Source: Rusavskia elegans (taxonomy: Eukaryota; Ascomycota; Lecanoromycetes; Teloschistales; Teloschistaceae). From it: a stretch of 64,000 nt of DNA. How positions within the stretch are numbered: the stretch's first letter is position 1; the number at the start of each line of letters is the position of its first letter. The stretch is taken from NCBI GenBank assembly GCA_011316305.1, contig SAUG01000085.1:248001-312000 (forward strand), given 5' to 3'. Of the stretch, positions 54,563-64,000 are shown in pieces. A program made the position numbers and the translations under genes. The notes under the pieces were generated by a model that saw only the letters and a list, made by a program, of their open reading frames with translations, was not told the origin of the DNA and did no database searches.

Positions 54563-56119
54563 TCATATTCCCTCCCCGTCTTCACTCCCCCACAGCTTAA
54601 CCGTTCGATCGTGTCCACAACTGGCGATGTATTTCGCATCAGGACTGACATCGACGCCCAGAACGTTGCCCGAATGTCCGCTCAGCGATCTCGCAAGGCT
54701 CCAGTCGTCGGCGGAGAATATGTTGACGTTTTTGTCAAACCCACCCGAGACGAAGAAGGTGCCTGCCTTTTTGGGTGTTATCTCCGTTGTCGTCGTTCCG
54801 TTAGTTTCGGCATCTTGAATAAATGGTGGTGTAGTGTTGATGTAGTCAAGCCCTTTATACCACCGCAAATCCGTAACACCCCTCTGATGCGCCCCTACGG
54901 CCCCTACCGCCGCAACTTTGCGCACATCCCAGCATTTAACCCATCCGTCCCCGCTTCCGCTAAGGACTCGATGTCCATCGAGACTCCAATCCAAGGCGTA
55001 TATCTCCCTGATATGCCCATCTAAAATCATGACCGTCCTGCCCGTTCGCAGATCCCAGATCCGCCCAATACTATCGAGGCCTGCGGTTGCGAGGAGAGAG
55101 CCGTCGGTATTGAAGGATAGGGCGTACACTTCGCGGGAGTGACCTTCTTGGAGGAGGAGTTCGGAGGTTGTAGGGACGTCCCAGAGTCGCCATGTTGTGT
55201 CGCTGGATGCGGAGGCGAGGTATTGTCCTGAGGGGTGGAATTCGATGCGAGCAACACGCGCTGTGTGGCCGGAGAGAGTGGAGATGGGCGTGTCTTGATC
55301 GAGTGACCAGAGGTGGATGTCGCCTTCGCCGCCGCTGGTCGCGAGGTTGATGGCTGAGGAGGGGATGTTATGTGTTGGGAGTGTGGCGTTAGGAAACCAT
55401 GATATTCCGCCTATTTTATCTTTATGTCCGCGCAGGGTTTTGAGCTCGTCAAGGTCAGGGACGTCGAGAAGTCTGACGCCGCCGCCCCAGTTGCCGGCTG
55501 CGATTATTTTGCCGGAGGGCGAGAAGCGGGCGAGGCTGACGGGGCGGTCGCCGGCGATTTGGGTGGCGAGGAGATCGAAGTTTGCGAGGCGGGATTTGAT
55601 GGCGGCGCGGTGTTTGATGTGGGTGCGGAGGGGGATAGTGGATTCGGCTTTTAGCGATTGGAGGCGGGATCTTGCCCTTGGGAGAGAGTATCGGGCTATA
55701 TATTGGCGGGCAAGGAGGAGGGCTTGGGAGCCGGCGGTGTAGAATTCTTCTTCGTCGTTGTCTTGGGGTGCTGTGTCCTGCACCGTCTCCATAACATCGT
55801 CCTCATCTTGGTCGAGCAACAGAGAGCGTAGCCGGTCTCGACGTTCTGGGGCCCCTTCTCCAAACAGGGTCATGGGCTCGGCAAGTCGCCGTAGGAACTG
55901 CCTGACTTTTGCATCGTCTGTTGGGACTGTGACGGCTGCAAGACGACGTTTCCTGGCCAGTTGGGAAAGGATGGCCAGGCTTTGGGGATCTTGATTCGTT
56001 TCAACATTCTGTAGGTCGACCGAGGGAAGGTCTTGCAAGTCGACGGGATCGGGAGAAGCTTCTTCGATGTATGCCCGTCTCGAGGGGTGTATGTCTTGTA
56101 CTGCTGGCGAGCCAGACAT
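54563..56119 (-). CDS. PRP4: U4/U6 snRNP protein Prp4 (WD40 splicing factor)
   Basis: Component of the U4/U6.U5 tri-snRNP that binds Prp3 and stabilises U4/U6 before spliceosome activation. Intronless, 518 aa. The N-terminal PRP4-like (SFM) motif is visible at about residues 65-105: VTVPTDDAKVRQFLRRLAEP and GEGAPERRDRLRSLL. A charged linker follows with RSRLQSLKAESTIP. From about residue 195 seven WD40 blades are readable (SPSGKIIAAGNWGGGVRLLD, GHKDKIGGISWFP, GHTARVARIEFHPSGQYLAS, GHSREVYALSFNTDGSLLAT, GHIREIYALDWSLDGHRVLS, GAHQRGVTDLRWY, GHSGNVLGVDVSPDAKYIAS). Length equals other fungal Prp4 WD proteins; not the unrelated Prp4 kinase. Shares a 309-bp promoter with PTC7. Confidence 0.95.
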   Translation of the reverse strand: MSGSPAVQDIHPSRRAYIEEASPDPVDLQDLPSVDLQNVETNQDPQSLAILSQLARKRRLAAVTVPTDDAKVRQFLRRLAEPMTLFGEGAPERRDRLRSLLLDQDEDDVMETVQDTAPQDNDEEEFYTAGSQALLLARQYIARYSLPRARSRLQSLKAESTIPLRTHIKHRAAIKSRLANFDLLATQIAGDRPVSLARFSPSGKIIAAGNWGGGVRLLDVPDLDELKTLRGHKDKIGGISWFPNATLPTHNIPSSAINLATSGGEGDIHLWSLDQDTPISTLSGHTARVARIEFHPSGQYLASASSDTTWRLWDVPTTSELLLQEGHSREVYALSFNTDGSLLATAGLDSIGRIWDLRTGRTVMILDGHIREIYALDWSLDGHRVLSGSGDGWVKCWDVRKVAAVGAVGAHQRGVTDLRWYKGLDYINTTPPFIQDAETNGTTTTEITPKKAGTFFVSGGFDKNVNIFSADDWSLARSLSGHSGNVLGVDVSPDAKYIASCGHDRTVKLWGSEDGEGI

Positions 56120-56428
56120 ATTGGCTTTGGGCGATTCTTTTGTCGCGAATATAAAGGAACTGTACTAGTCGGCTCTGGATAGCTGGTTTTCCCGATATCG
56201 ACACATGCTGAACCCCTCTCGTACTCTTGGACGACCGAAATGCTCGCTACCGGGTCGCTGTCGGATACAATTGAACAATTAATATGTGAAGTCGAACTAT
56301 CGATTGTCATGCTACTTGATCCGCGTACTGAAACTAGTCTCGAATAAGTAATTATTTCTCGAACGTCAATCGTGCCTGAGGCAGGCAATCTTATTTGTTA
56401 TGAATTCGAATTCTCTTCCAGTGATTAG
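56120..56428. promoter_or_regulatory. Shared divergent promoter of PRP4 and PTC7
   Basis: Only 309 bp separate the two start codons. It includes an AT-rich core (TGAACAATTAATATG near 56271-56285), a possible shared initiation region. No known binding site identified. Confidence 0.5.
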
Positions 56429-57694
56429 ATGCTCCCTTCCAAGACCCTCGGACTGCTGAGTGTTTCGCCGCTCGTTCATTGCTCGTTGAACACATGTCGA
56501 TTGACGCCTGTCCTCTCGTACCAGCAATGCCCTGCTCCATGCAGTAACTTTCGATCGGCTGGCCGATCCCAGTGGAACTTTCAGTCCACCCGCTCAAGTC
56601 ATACTTCGGCAACATCAACCAGCATTGCATACAGAATCGGTGCCGCCTTCTCTGCAAAGGGTCGAAGATTCGATACCAAGCAGGATCTATTCTCATTCGA
56701 ACCGAGTCGACAGTCAGACGAGAAGCAACCATATACTGGCAGACCAATCAGCGGTCAGGATGCCTTCTTTATCAGCAGCGTTGGGAATGGCCCCAGTGCG
56801 GCTTTCGGTGTTGCTGATGGGGTAGGTGGATGGGACGCTTCCGGCATCGACTCGGCCCATTTCTCACACGCCCTATGTCGGAACCTAGCAAGCACTGCGA
56901 AAGAGAACCGCGACGAGCAGAAATTGGGGGCACGGGACCTGCTCTCTCAGGCCTTTACAGATGTAGTCGCAGACAAAGACATCATCGGAGGAGGGAGTAC
57001 GGCATGCGTTGCTGTCGGGAATCCTACAGGTCATCTGGAAGTAGCCAAGTAAGATCTCCGCTAGCCCTTGCTCACACAACCTCTGGGGCCCGGCATGACT
57101 AAATAGAGGACTTGAAGTCTAGGTGACTCCGGCTTTGCTCAATTTCGCCTCAATGCCGTCCATTACGATTCGAACCCCCAGACCCATGCCTTCAACACAC
57201 CGTACCAGCTGTCCATCATCCCTCCTAAGATCCTCGCCCGTTCTCGCATCTTTGGCAGCATGCCCCTTCGCGACTTCCCACGAGACGCCAGCGTTACCAG
57301 CCACCATGTGCGCCATGGCGATGTCTTGGTATTTGCGACGGATGGGGTATGGGACAACCTCAGCGTCAATGAACTCCTGCAGATTGTGAGTCGGTATATG
57401 ACAGGCTTCCAAGCTTGGCAGGGCAGTGACAAGGGCACAACGATTGGCAAAGAGTTGGGTGCATTGTCGAAGGAGGGAGGCATCCCCAAAGAGAAGGAGA
57501 GTAGCTTGCAGACAATGTTGGCCGTTGCTATCACCGGAGAAGCCAAGGCGGCTAGTCAGAATTCCCGGCGAGATGGACCGTTTGCGAAGGAAGTGCAGAA
57601 GTTCTATCCCCACGAAGACTTCCACGGAGGAAAGGTCGACGACATCTGCGTTGTTGTCGCTGTGGTCGTCGATGCATCGGAAACGGGTGCTTGA
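56429..57694 (+). CDS. PTC7: Mitochondrial PP2C phosphatase Ptc7-like
   Basis: Protein phosphatase that in yeast dephosphorylates Coq7 and promotes ubiquinone synthesis in mitochondria. Two exons, 56429-57048 and 57118-57694, separated by a 69-nt intron, give 398 aa. The acceptor was placed at CTTGAAG so that the exons join as NLGDSGF, an invariant PP2C motif. The N terminus (about 70 residues, Ser/Arg-rich, few acids) is a likely mitochondrial presequence. Metal-binding motifs: GQDAFF (Asp111), FGVADGVGGW (Asp130-Gly131), GGGSTACVAV, NLGDSGF (Asp210), VFATDGVWDNLS and the terminal VDDICVVVAVV. All are intact, so activity is predicted. Yeast PTC7 is alternatively spliced; nothing here shows whether this intron is. 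Confidence 0.92.
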
Positions 57695-59077
57695 GGTACA
57701 CTTTCCAGCCCACAAGGCATGGCCTCTACAGTCCACCGATAGTTCTGTCCATGCTCATCGATACATCCATCTGGGGTAAATTTTTCGTTGCATTACATGG
57801 GACCGGAGCGGCAATGAGATCGGCTGCACACCAGCACGACGGCCTCTGATGCATCTTCATGGCCTAAGCATCACCATTCCCGGACAGCGATCATAAAATT
57901 GAGCACGTGAGAACGTCCGGAACAGGCGTTTAACTACCACTGGCCAGGACGACAAAGCTAGATCAAACATTGCCTCCCAATTTAGCTACCAGGCCTAAAC
58001 GCGCTGGCTTTAGCTCAATGGCTTTCCCACTCGGGCACGGCTCAGGAGTATGAGTTCTGTCCCTGAAGATGACTGATTGGCTTAAGCGCAAAGGAATTGC
58101 GATTCAGGAAGATTGGGTCGGTGCTGAGCATTGACCCGATGATGCTGCTCCGAAGGGAAGTCAACCTTAGCCAGAACGATCCTGGTAGTAGCAGCTACAA
58201 GCATGGTGATCAGGCCTCATGGAATGGGACGATGGTTGGAGGGTCGTTGGATAGGGGCTTTGACGTATGCATGGACACTATTTGGAACTTCCACTATATT
58301 GAGGACACGTACGAGTATCCTACATGTCATGTACCTCTGAGTCATCACGCCTGCTATTCGACATGGCCATCATGATTGAGTCTCACGTAATACGTACGTC
58401 GGGCGTCGGGGGTAAGATCTCTCCTGGATGTTTCCGCCAATTAAAAGTTGCCGAGAAGTGTCTGCGGCGCAGCACCGTCCGGTCCCATTCCAACGTCCAT
58501 GCATCCACCGCCAGGGAGACTTCCTTGCTGGACACTCTGTCAGCGTACCGTTTTCTGGCCTCGGCCTCGGAGGTATAGTTAGATTCCGTGAGCATGCTGG
58601 ATATAAGATCCGTCGATCTATCTGTTCCCTCAAGAGCGCTCATCAAAACCCTCTCCTCATTCACGACTTGGGAGTCTGAGGCCACTTCAACACGGAACAT
58701 ATGTGCTCGTACAACACGAAATCTTAATAAGGTATGCTATGGTAGGCTTGAGTATAGTATGGCTCCACCGTCTGCATGTTTGCTTGTACTTGCCTCTCTA
58801 TTCGCTTTTCCCTTTCCCTTCCTTTTGCCATCGCAACTGTGCGGAATATCACTGCCCTTTTCCCCTGGTACCCCCTTCCCTGAGAGATGACATCCAGGAA
58901 ACCATGCAAAGACTAGATTGGAAGTATTATGTTTCATCACCATCCTTTGTACCTCTATCTATACTTGCCAATGGATACATAACTAGTCTTTCTTTTCATA
59001 GCCGCCTAAGAACACCTTGATACGCAAGGTTTCCCTGTAGTCTGACTCATCCAGAGTTGAAGCACCTGACGCCCAAT
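57695..59077. other. Intergenic, nothing recognised
   Basis: 1.4 kb with overlapping short ORFs on both strands (58097-58890 region). None shows a motif or coding consistency. A T/C-rich tract near 58790-58880 lies upstream of the methyltransferase. Confidence 0.5.
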
Positions 59078-60239
59078 ATGGCGTCAACCAACACCGAGAA
59101 ATCCTCCTTTACAGTCAGCTTCCTCAACAACACCGATATAGACTGGCGATACAGAATCGCCGAAGTCATCACGGCTCCCTTTGGCCGTGATCTCATCGAA
59201 AAAGCCGGACTCCTATCACCAAACCTCGATGATATCACCATCCTCGACAATGCGTGTGGAACAGGAGTCGTGTCATCTGCCCTGCATGAGATGATGCCTC
59301 CATCGACAAAGGGAAGGATGAAACTGACCATTGGGGATATCTCCGAGCCGATGTTGAAGATTGCCAAGGAGAGGTGTGAGGCGGAGGGGTGGGTGCATAC
59401 CGAAGGAATGATCGTGGACGCGCAGGTGCGTACGAATATCACTGAAACCTGAACAGGTATCCTGATTCAGAGAAACAAAATAAAATAGTCATGATGGCGG
59501 AACAATGCCACTGACAACGGCAAATCAATCAATCAGAAAACCAATCTCCCAGACTCTACGTTCTCGCACGTCCTAACCAATTTCGCCATCATGGGACTCC
59601 AAGACCCAACGGCCGCTCTCAACGGTATGACATCAACCCCTTGCACCCCTTCCTCCATCCCCTCCATGCCTCGCCTGATTAGCCAAAATAGCTAACACAG
59701 CCTCTGCCTTCCACTTAGAATGCCACCGCATCCTTAAACCCGGCGGCACCTGCGCCTTCAGCACCTGGTCCTCTCTCTCCTGGATCAGCATCGTCCGCTC
59801 CGCCTTCGCCACTCTCCCCGGCCCTCCTCCCTTCCCTTCGGATCTAGAAATGTATCGCTCCTGGGGCGTCGGCGACTGGCATTCCCCCGGTTGGATCCGA
59901 TCCTACCTTACCTCGCCCTCTCTCACCTCTCCCCCACTGCCATCCTCGGTTTCCTCTCCCAAATTCAACTGGCAGGACGTGGAAGTGGAATCTGTGGAGA
60001 AGGAGATCGTATTGGAGAGTAGCGAGAGGTTCGTGGATGCGTTTAGTGTCATGGTTCCTATGATCTTAAACAAGTTCTGGAGTGAGAGGGAGAGGAAGGA
60101 GCTGGGGGATATGGCGGTGCCGAGGTTGTTGGAGTGTATGGAGGGTGAGTATGGGAAGGGGAAGGAGGTGAGGATGATGTGGGTGGCGAATCTGGTGGTT
60201 GCGAAGAAGGGATTGGAGGGGAGCGAGGTGGGCAAGTAA
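59078..60239 (+). CDS. SAM-dependent class I methyltransferase
   Basis: Three exons, 59078-59425, 59537-59624 and 59719-60239, give 318 aa. The start ATG at 59078 is preferred; a TTG seven codons earlier is not needed. Rossmann motifs are clear: motif I ILDNACGTGVVSSAL (Asp57, Gly-Thr-Gly 61-63), motif II LTIGDISEPMLKIAK with the ribose-binding aspartate, DAQ at the end of exon 1, then in exon 2 DSTFSHVLTNFAIMGLQD (motif IV region), and in exon 3 ECHRILKPGGTCAFSTWSS (post-motif with the KPGG turn). This arrangement is that of UbiE/Methyltransf_11-like fungal enzymes, often of small-molecule metabolism. No neighbouring biosynthetic gene hints at a substrate. Introns are 111 and 94 nt, longer than most here. 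Confidence 0.87.
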
Positions 60240-61174
60240 GGCTGAGGAATATGTGAGCAGAGTATTGAGTTTGAGATGGTAGGGGCTTCTAATACTGCAT
60301 GGCGACAAGACAACCACGCAGAAGTCAAGCTTTCCATGCAGAAACAAAATACGATGTCCCAAATTTCACTACCCTTACAAACTTCTCTACTTCTTTCTCA
60401 TTTCCCTCTCCGTAGGCAATCCACGAACCTGGACACGATACGCATCGAATGTCTTTACCCCCTATAAGCGGTCCTAACCCGTTGGGCCTCCCACAAAGCT
60501 CAAGAAAAAGTTCCGTAAGCTAAGCCCACAACCGTACAGGTTACTTATGCAACCAGCGCTTATTAGTCTTGATAGTCGTTGGCTGAAAGACATAGTTAAC
60601 TGTGTATATATAACCGCAAACCACCGACTCAATCAAACTCTTTATCAACGAAGCAGCGAATCGTGTAATGACAGTATCATATTAAATTCAATGGGCTTTG
60701 GGGGCTTGCAGGGCTGCTTTTTGGGTTGGGTTTGAGGTTGGGAGTTGTTTGGTTTGGTGTATCTATGATATGGATGAGTTTTGGGTAGGAACTGTGCTGG
60801 AAGAGTGGATGTTCTGTGGGTTAAGGATTTCGGTGGAGTTCCGCTTTGTACTATTGGGCTGGTTGTCTGATTGTCTAGAGTAGCGGAGGGTTTAGGGGGA
60901 AGGATTGGAGAAAGAAGGAGGTGGGTTGTGGAATGAAATTGAATTTGAGATCTCTGCTATCTATTGCGTCGACGGGGCGCAAGTTCCATTTCCTCCGCTA
61001 TGTTTGTTGTAGATGGTCACGAGCATCTCTCTTTGTACGCAGTCCTTCCTCTTAGAACAGGTATCCCCCCCTGAAAGACTAAAAGAAAAGCCGATCCTGC
61101 TGAGCGTTGTCGTCGTCGTCGTCGTCCCATATCCTCCGTATCTCCCAAAAACCCCAATCCCCCATCCCCCAATC
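60240..61174. other. Intergenic, nothing recognised
   Basis: About 935 bp between two convergent genes; only short ORFs. Confidence 0.5.
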
Positions 61175-62608
61175 CTAGAAAGCCTTCGTCCAGTGACAAC
61201 TCGTATTGAGAACCTTCTTCACAATAACGCCAGTAGCGAAGTAGGTGGTAATGAGGGAAGTGGTGACGGCGTAGGTCGCACTGCTGTAGTGTTTTGATGT
61301 GGTCATGATGTCGATTTTGAAATCGTGGGTGTGCTGCAGAGTGGAATAGTGGATGGGTGGTCGTAGTGCTGGTGTGACGTATAGGAGCGGACAGGAGTAC
61401 TCGTATGAGCGCCGCGGCGGCGGCGGTGGCAATGGTGACGGCCTAGTGGGTGAAGTATGACATCTACATCCCATCAAACAACCACCCATTTCTGGCGCCA
61501 ATTGCTGTCTTCCCGATACTGGGTCATCCGTGGTTGAGCGTTTTGCTGATAGGAAGTACGAGTCCAGCTCCTCTGCGTCGATATACGAGGGCTCGCCGAC
61601 CGATGCGTCATTGGCTGTAGGAAGATATGAGTCGAGGTTTTGCGCGTCGATGTATCGGGGCTGCTGATCCGGGGTGCTTACCGAAGGCGTACGGCTCGAT
61701 CGCCATGCTGGCGCGGATGATGGCGGAGATGGAGGCCAGGATTTATCTAGAGGACGCCTTGTTGCCGTCGATAGCTCTGGTGATGAAGATGGGGAGGTGA
61801 TAGGGGAGGAGTCCTTCTGCTCATCTCTGCATCTGCGGGAGGTTGATAGGAGGTCGAAATCGGGGGTCTGAAGGCCGGGGATGATGGCTGAAGAGAGATC
61901 GGATCCTGGGTGCAGTGCTAGAAGCTCTGTTGCCGAATATCGGATCAAAGGACGGGAAGTAGCTGGTGAAAGAAATGGACTGAGCCTGACGCCACCGTCG
62001 CTCGAGCCGCTGGACATGCTGGATGCGGGTGATGATGAACGAAAAGACGATCTTGGCGACGGCGAACGGGATGGATTTCGACTGCAGGATTCGATGAACG
62101 CGAACGAGTCATCCCTAAGCTGGAAGTGGTGTCCATTCTTCTGGTCGAACAGCGGCTTAAGAATACAGCTTGGTACCGTGTACTGCCGAATCGTATTGAT
62201 GTAGCACTCCTTTGGTAGCGCCCACTCGTTCTTGAGGCAGACGAGACTGTTGTTGAGAGGATGGGGATCGTTGGGCCAGATGGGGACACCGTAGATCTGC
62301 AGATTGGGATGGAGGTTCTGAAAGGCTTTGCCGCCGGCGGATGTGATGATTAGGATGGATGCTTCCGATCTTCGTTCATCGACAGACATGATTAGTACGG
62401 GGTGGCCGAAGATCCCTTCCTGCACCGAGGTCAATCTTCTCCTCATCTTGGATGTCAGTGTCGAGAGTGAAAAATGGGAGAAAGGTGGGAGATAGTATAT
62501 AGAGCCGGGACTCATGGTTGCTGATGCTGGGTTGCCGAAATGGAGATGCTGTGTGATGGTAGTGGTCCACAGTGACGGTAGGTAAGCCATGCTGCTGTTG
62601 AATGCCAT
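61175..62608 (-). CDS. Ser/Pro-rich fungal protein with conserved N-terminal module, function unknown
   Basis: 477 aa from the ATG at 62608 (MAFNSSMAYLPSLWTTT). The frame is open for another 119 codons upstream, but that part is Arg/Ser-rich and looks like leader sequence. Residues about 60-180 form the conserved block: EGIFGHPVLIMSVDERRSEA, ILIITSAGGKAFQNLHPN, YINTIRQYTVPSCILKPLF. I recall the same arrangement (GCFxHPVVVLS..., VLLITS, YV.T...YTV....L) in many unnamed ascomycete proteins. The middle is Ser/Pro/Arg-rich disorder. A short repeat follows: YIDAQNLDSYLPTA and YIDAEELDSYFLSA. The end has a Pro run (SPLPPPPPRR) and a hydrophobic stretch (YAVTTSLITTYFATGVIV) that could be a tail anchor. 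No function known. Confidence 0.72.
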   Translation of the reverse strand: MAFNSSMAYLPSLWTTTITQHLHFGNPASATMSPGSIYYLPPFSHFSLSTLTSKMRRRLTSVQEGIFGHPVLIMSVDERRSEASILIITSAGGKAFQNLHPNLQIYGVPIWPNDPHPLNNSLVCLKNEWALPKECYINTIRQYTVPSCILKPLFDQKNGHHFQLRDDSFAFIESCSRNPSRSPSPRSSFRSSSPASSMSSGSSDGGVRLSPFLSPATSRPLIRYSATELLALHPGSDLSSAIIPGLQTPDFDLLSTSRRCRDEQKDSSPITSPSSSPELSTATRRPLDKSWPPSPPSSAPAWRSSRTPSVSTPDQQPRYIDAQNLDSYLPTANDASVGEPSYIDAEELDSYFLSAKRSTTDDPVSGRQQLAPEMGGCLMGCRCHTSPTRPSPLPPPPPRRSYEYSCPLLYVTPALRPPIHYSTLQHTHDFKIDIMTTSKHYSSATYAVTTSLITTYFATGVIVKKVLNTSCHWTKAF

Positions 62609-63922
62609 GACGAGAAATTCGACTATAAGTAGAGTACGACAGGAACGAGTGTAGCTGTGATGTGAACGAAAGTATGCTGGTGTAGTTGAAAGAATGCGCA
62701 AGCTGGTATAGAAGAGCAAAAGTGTGACGGGTGAGAGTGGACGAAATGGGGGAATTCTGAAGTGGTATATACGACTCGACGCGATATGACTCGACGCCAA
62801 GGCTCGATATTGCCTCAAAAGTGCTCTATCCGAGGTTTCTAGACGAGCATGTGGCGAGCAATACAGTGTAGAAAGTTCCAGTCGGGAGACTATACTGCTA
62901 GAGGTAAACACCTTGTGCGGTATTTGAAACCGTTGGGCACATCGTTCTAGCGGGCCATATTGCACGCAATACCGACCGAGTGATTGACTAAGAACATGAG
63001 CTTTCAGCTAAGAGATTAAACCCGTTACATTATCGATGACGCTCGACTGTCAAGATCGAGGAGTTGTGTGAAATGGGCAAGCTTGACCGTACAAGAACAC
63101 ATCGAGCATGATGACAAGCCAGTACACGACTTGATTTACATGAGTGACGTGAATCAACCCACTGCAAGTAAGAGATGAAGCCGAAAAGGGCAGCGAGAAC
63201 ATGGTCGGAAGACTTCCAAATTGGGACAAGTCCAACTGACCGACCGTTGAGAAACATGCTCTTTCCAGCGCGCGGCAATTTGACCCAATTGGACAGGGGA
63301 CTTATGCTCCAGCAGGGTTTAGCAGGCCTTTGGTACTCGGCCTGGAAACACGTATAACGTATTGGAATGTTGTAATAATGGAGCGGCGAAAAGGTCCCAC
63401 TCCGTTGTGGAAGACAGAGCCCCAGGTAAATTTGACGGTCGCAGTGATGATGTCCTATATCAGATATTACCCTTTTGATAGTTGGCAGGATATGCCGTTG
63501 TGACAGGCTCACCTTCCCTGAGTGATCCGTGGACGGGGTGGGCTGGCTCCTTTGCTTGGCTCTCTTAGAGTGCGGAGATAGGGCAACAAAGCCTTGGTAC
63601 ATTGACTGTGGCTTGACAATGGCTATTGACAATGGCTATTGATATGGTCTTTGTTGTTTTGTGTCTCCCAGCACATACTAATTCGCCTCTCTCATCCTCT
63701 CCCTCCAGACTCCAATTCAGTCCACCGCGGGTGCAACAAAGCTCTGTAAGTTATCGTCACCTTTTCGAGATTCTCAGACACAACATCAAGCACATTCAAG
63801 GCGCTGCCAGTAGCCCGGAAAGAACAACGACCGTAGCAAGGTCGTCCGTTGATCCAGGTAAGATTTCGCTTCCGATGGAGACTGCTAATATCACTCGTCT
63901 ACAGAATTCTGATAGTAAACAG
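62609..63922. other. Intergenic, possible 5' leader of the last gene
   Basis: 1.3 kb. The minus-strand ORF at 63030-63632 has no motif. GTAAG at 63859 and a TCTACAG at 63897-63903 would make a 45-nt intron in the leader of the gene starting at 63923. Confidence 0.45.
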
Positions 63923-64000
63923 ATGAAGGAGACTTTTACTTCACTCGAGGCTTCAATGGCTAGCAAAGTCGGCTCCAGCCCGGCTAGTACTCCTTTGGAT
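63923..64000 (+). CDS. Possible gene start, cut by window end
   Basis: From ATG 63923 the frame reads MKETFTSLEASMASKVGSS and stays open to the end of the window. A plausible intron in its leader (GTAAG at 63859, CTACAG ending at 63903) supports a transcribed plus-strand gene. With 26 codons visible, nothing can be said of the product. Confidence 0.3.
   Translation, partial: MKETFTSLEASMASKVGSSPASTPLD

Noticed and set aside
58013..58075. tRNA-like stretch GGCTTTAGCTCAATGG
   Set aside because: Resembles a D-arm, but no matching acceptor, anticodon or T arm can be folded.
63030..63632. 200-codon minus-strand ORF near the window end
   Set aside because: Composition is random-like with no domain, and I found no supporting splice signals or start context.

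Overview
The window is nuclear DNA of a filamentous ascomycete (Pezizomycotina, probably a Dothideomycete). The evidence is: genes on both strands with short spliceosomal introns (about 45-60 nt, GT..AG), fungus-only protein families (fungal rhodopsin-type membrane proteins, CYSTM proteins, galactose oxidase, surface-growth GT2 glycosyltransferase), and a block rewritten into TpA-rich DNA in the manner of repeat-induced point mutation (RIP). The class-level assignment is an inference from overall protein style, not from a marker gene.

Layout. 0-10 kb: ATP synthase subunit e (minus) and dynein intermediate chain (plus) diverge from a shared promoter; a 2.3 kb low-complexity convergent spacer follows, then a large fungal membrane protein, a 124-bp Tc1/mariner-type MITE and a four-exon CYSTM protein. 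10-24 kb: an AT-rich foldback element, a DUF7896-like C2H2 protein, an intact secreted galactose oxidase (all copper, radical and substrate residues visible), a broken unknown gene, and the spindle-checkpoint kinase MPS1. 24-30 kb: a tRNA-Ser 5' half remnant, a small secreted cysteine-rich CBM52-like protein and a long protein of a fungus-specific family.

30.6-35.6 kb is the most unusual stretch: a NACHT (NLR-type) gene split by a 3.36 kb LTR retrotransposon. Everything from about 30.94 kb is RIP-mutated, while the Walker A exon just before it is untouched. 35.6-45 kb is a gene graveyard: a coiled-coil fragment, a frameshifted metallopeptidase-like gene, a membrane-protein fragment and a GMC oxidoreductase pseudogene, with one intact PTH11/rhodopsin-type receptor among them.

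45-64 kb returns to ordinary genes: a fungal hypothetical protein, an F-box protein with an acidic 18-bp repeat, a small secreted protein, the GT2 glycosyltransferase, PRP4 and PTC7 back to back, a SAM methyltransferase, a Ser/Pro-rich fungal protein, and the possible start of a gene running off the end. I see no biosynthetic cluster or operon-like system; the genes act in unrelated processes (respiration, microtubule transport, splicing, mitosis, CoQ regulation, secretion). The gene-level novelty lies in the RIP/NLR/retroelement block, the small non-autonomous repeats and several decaying genes.
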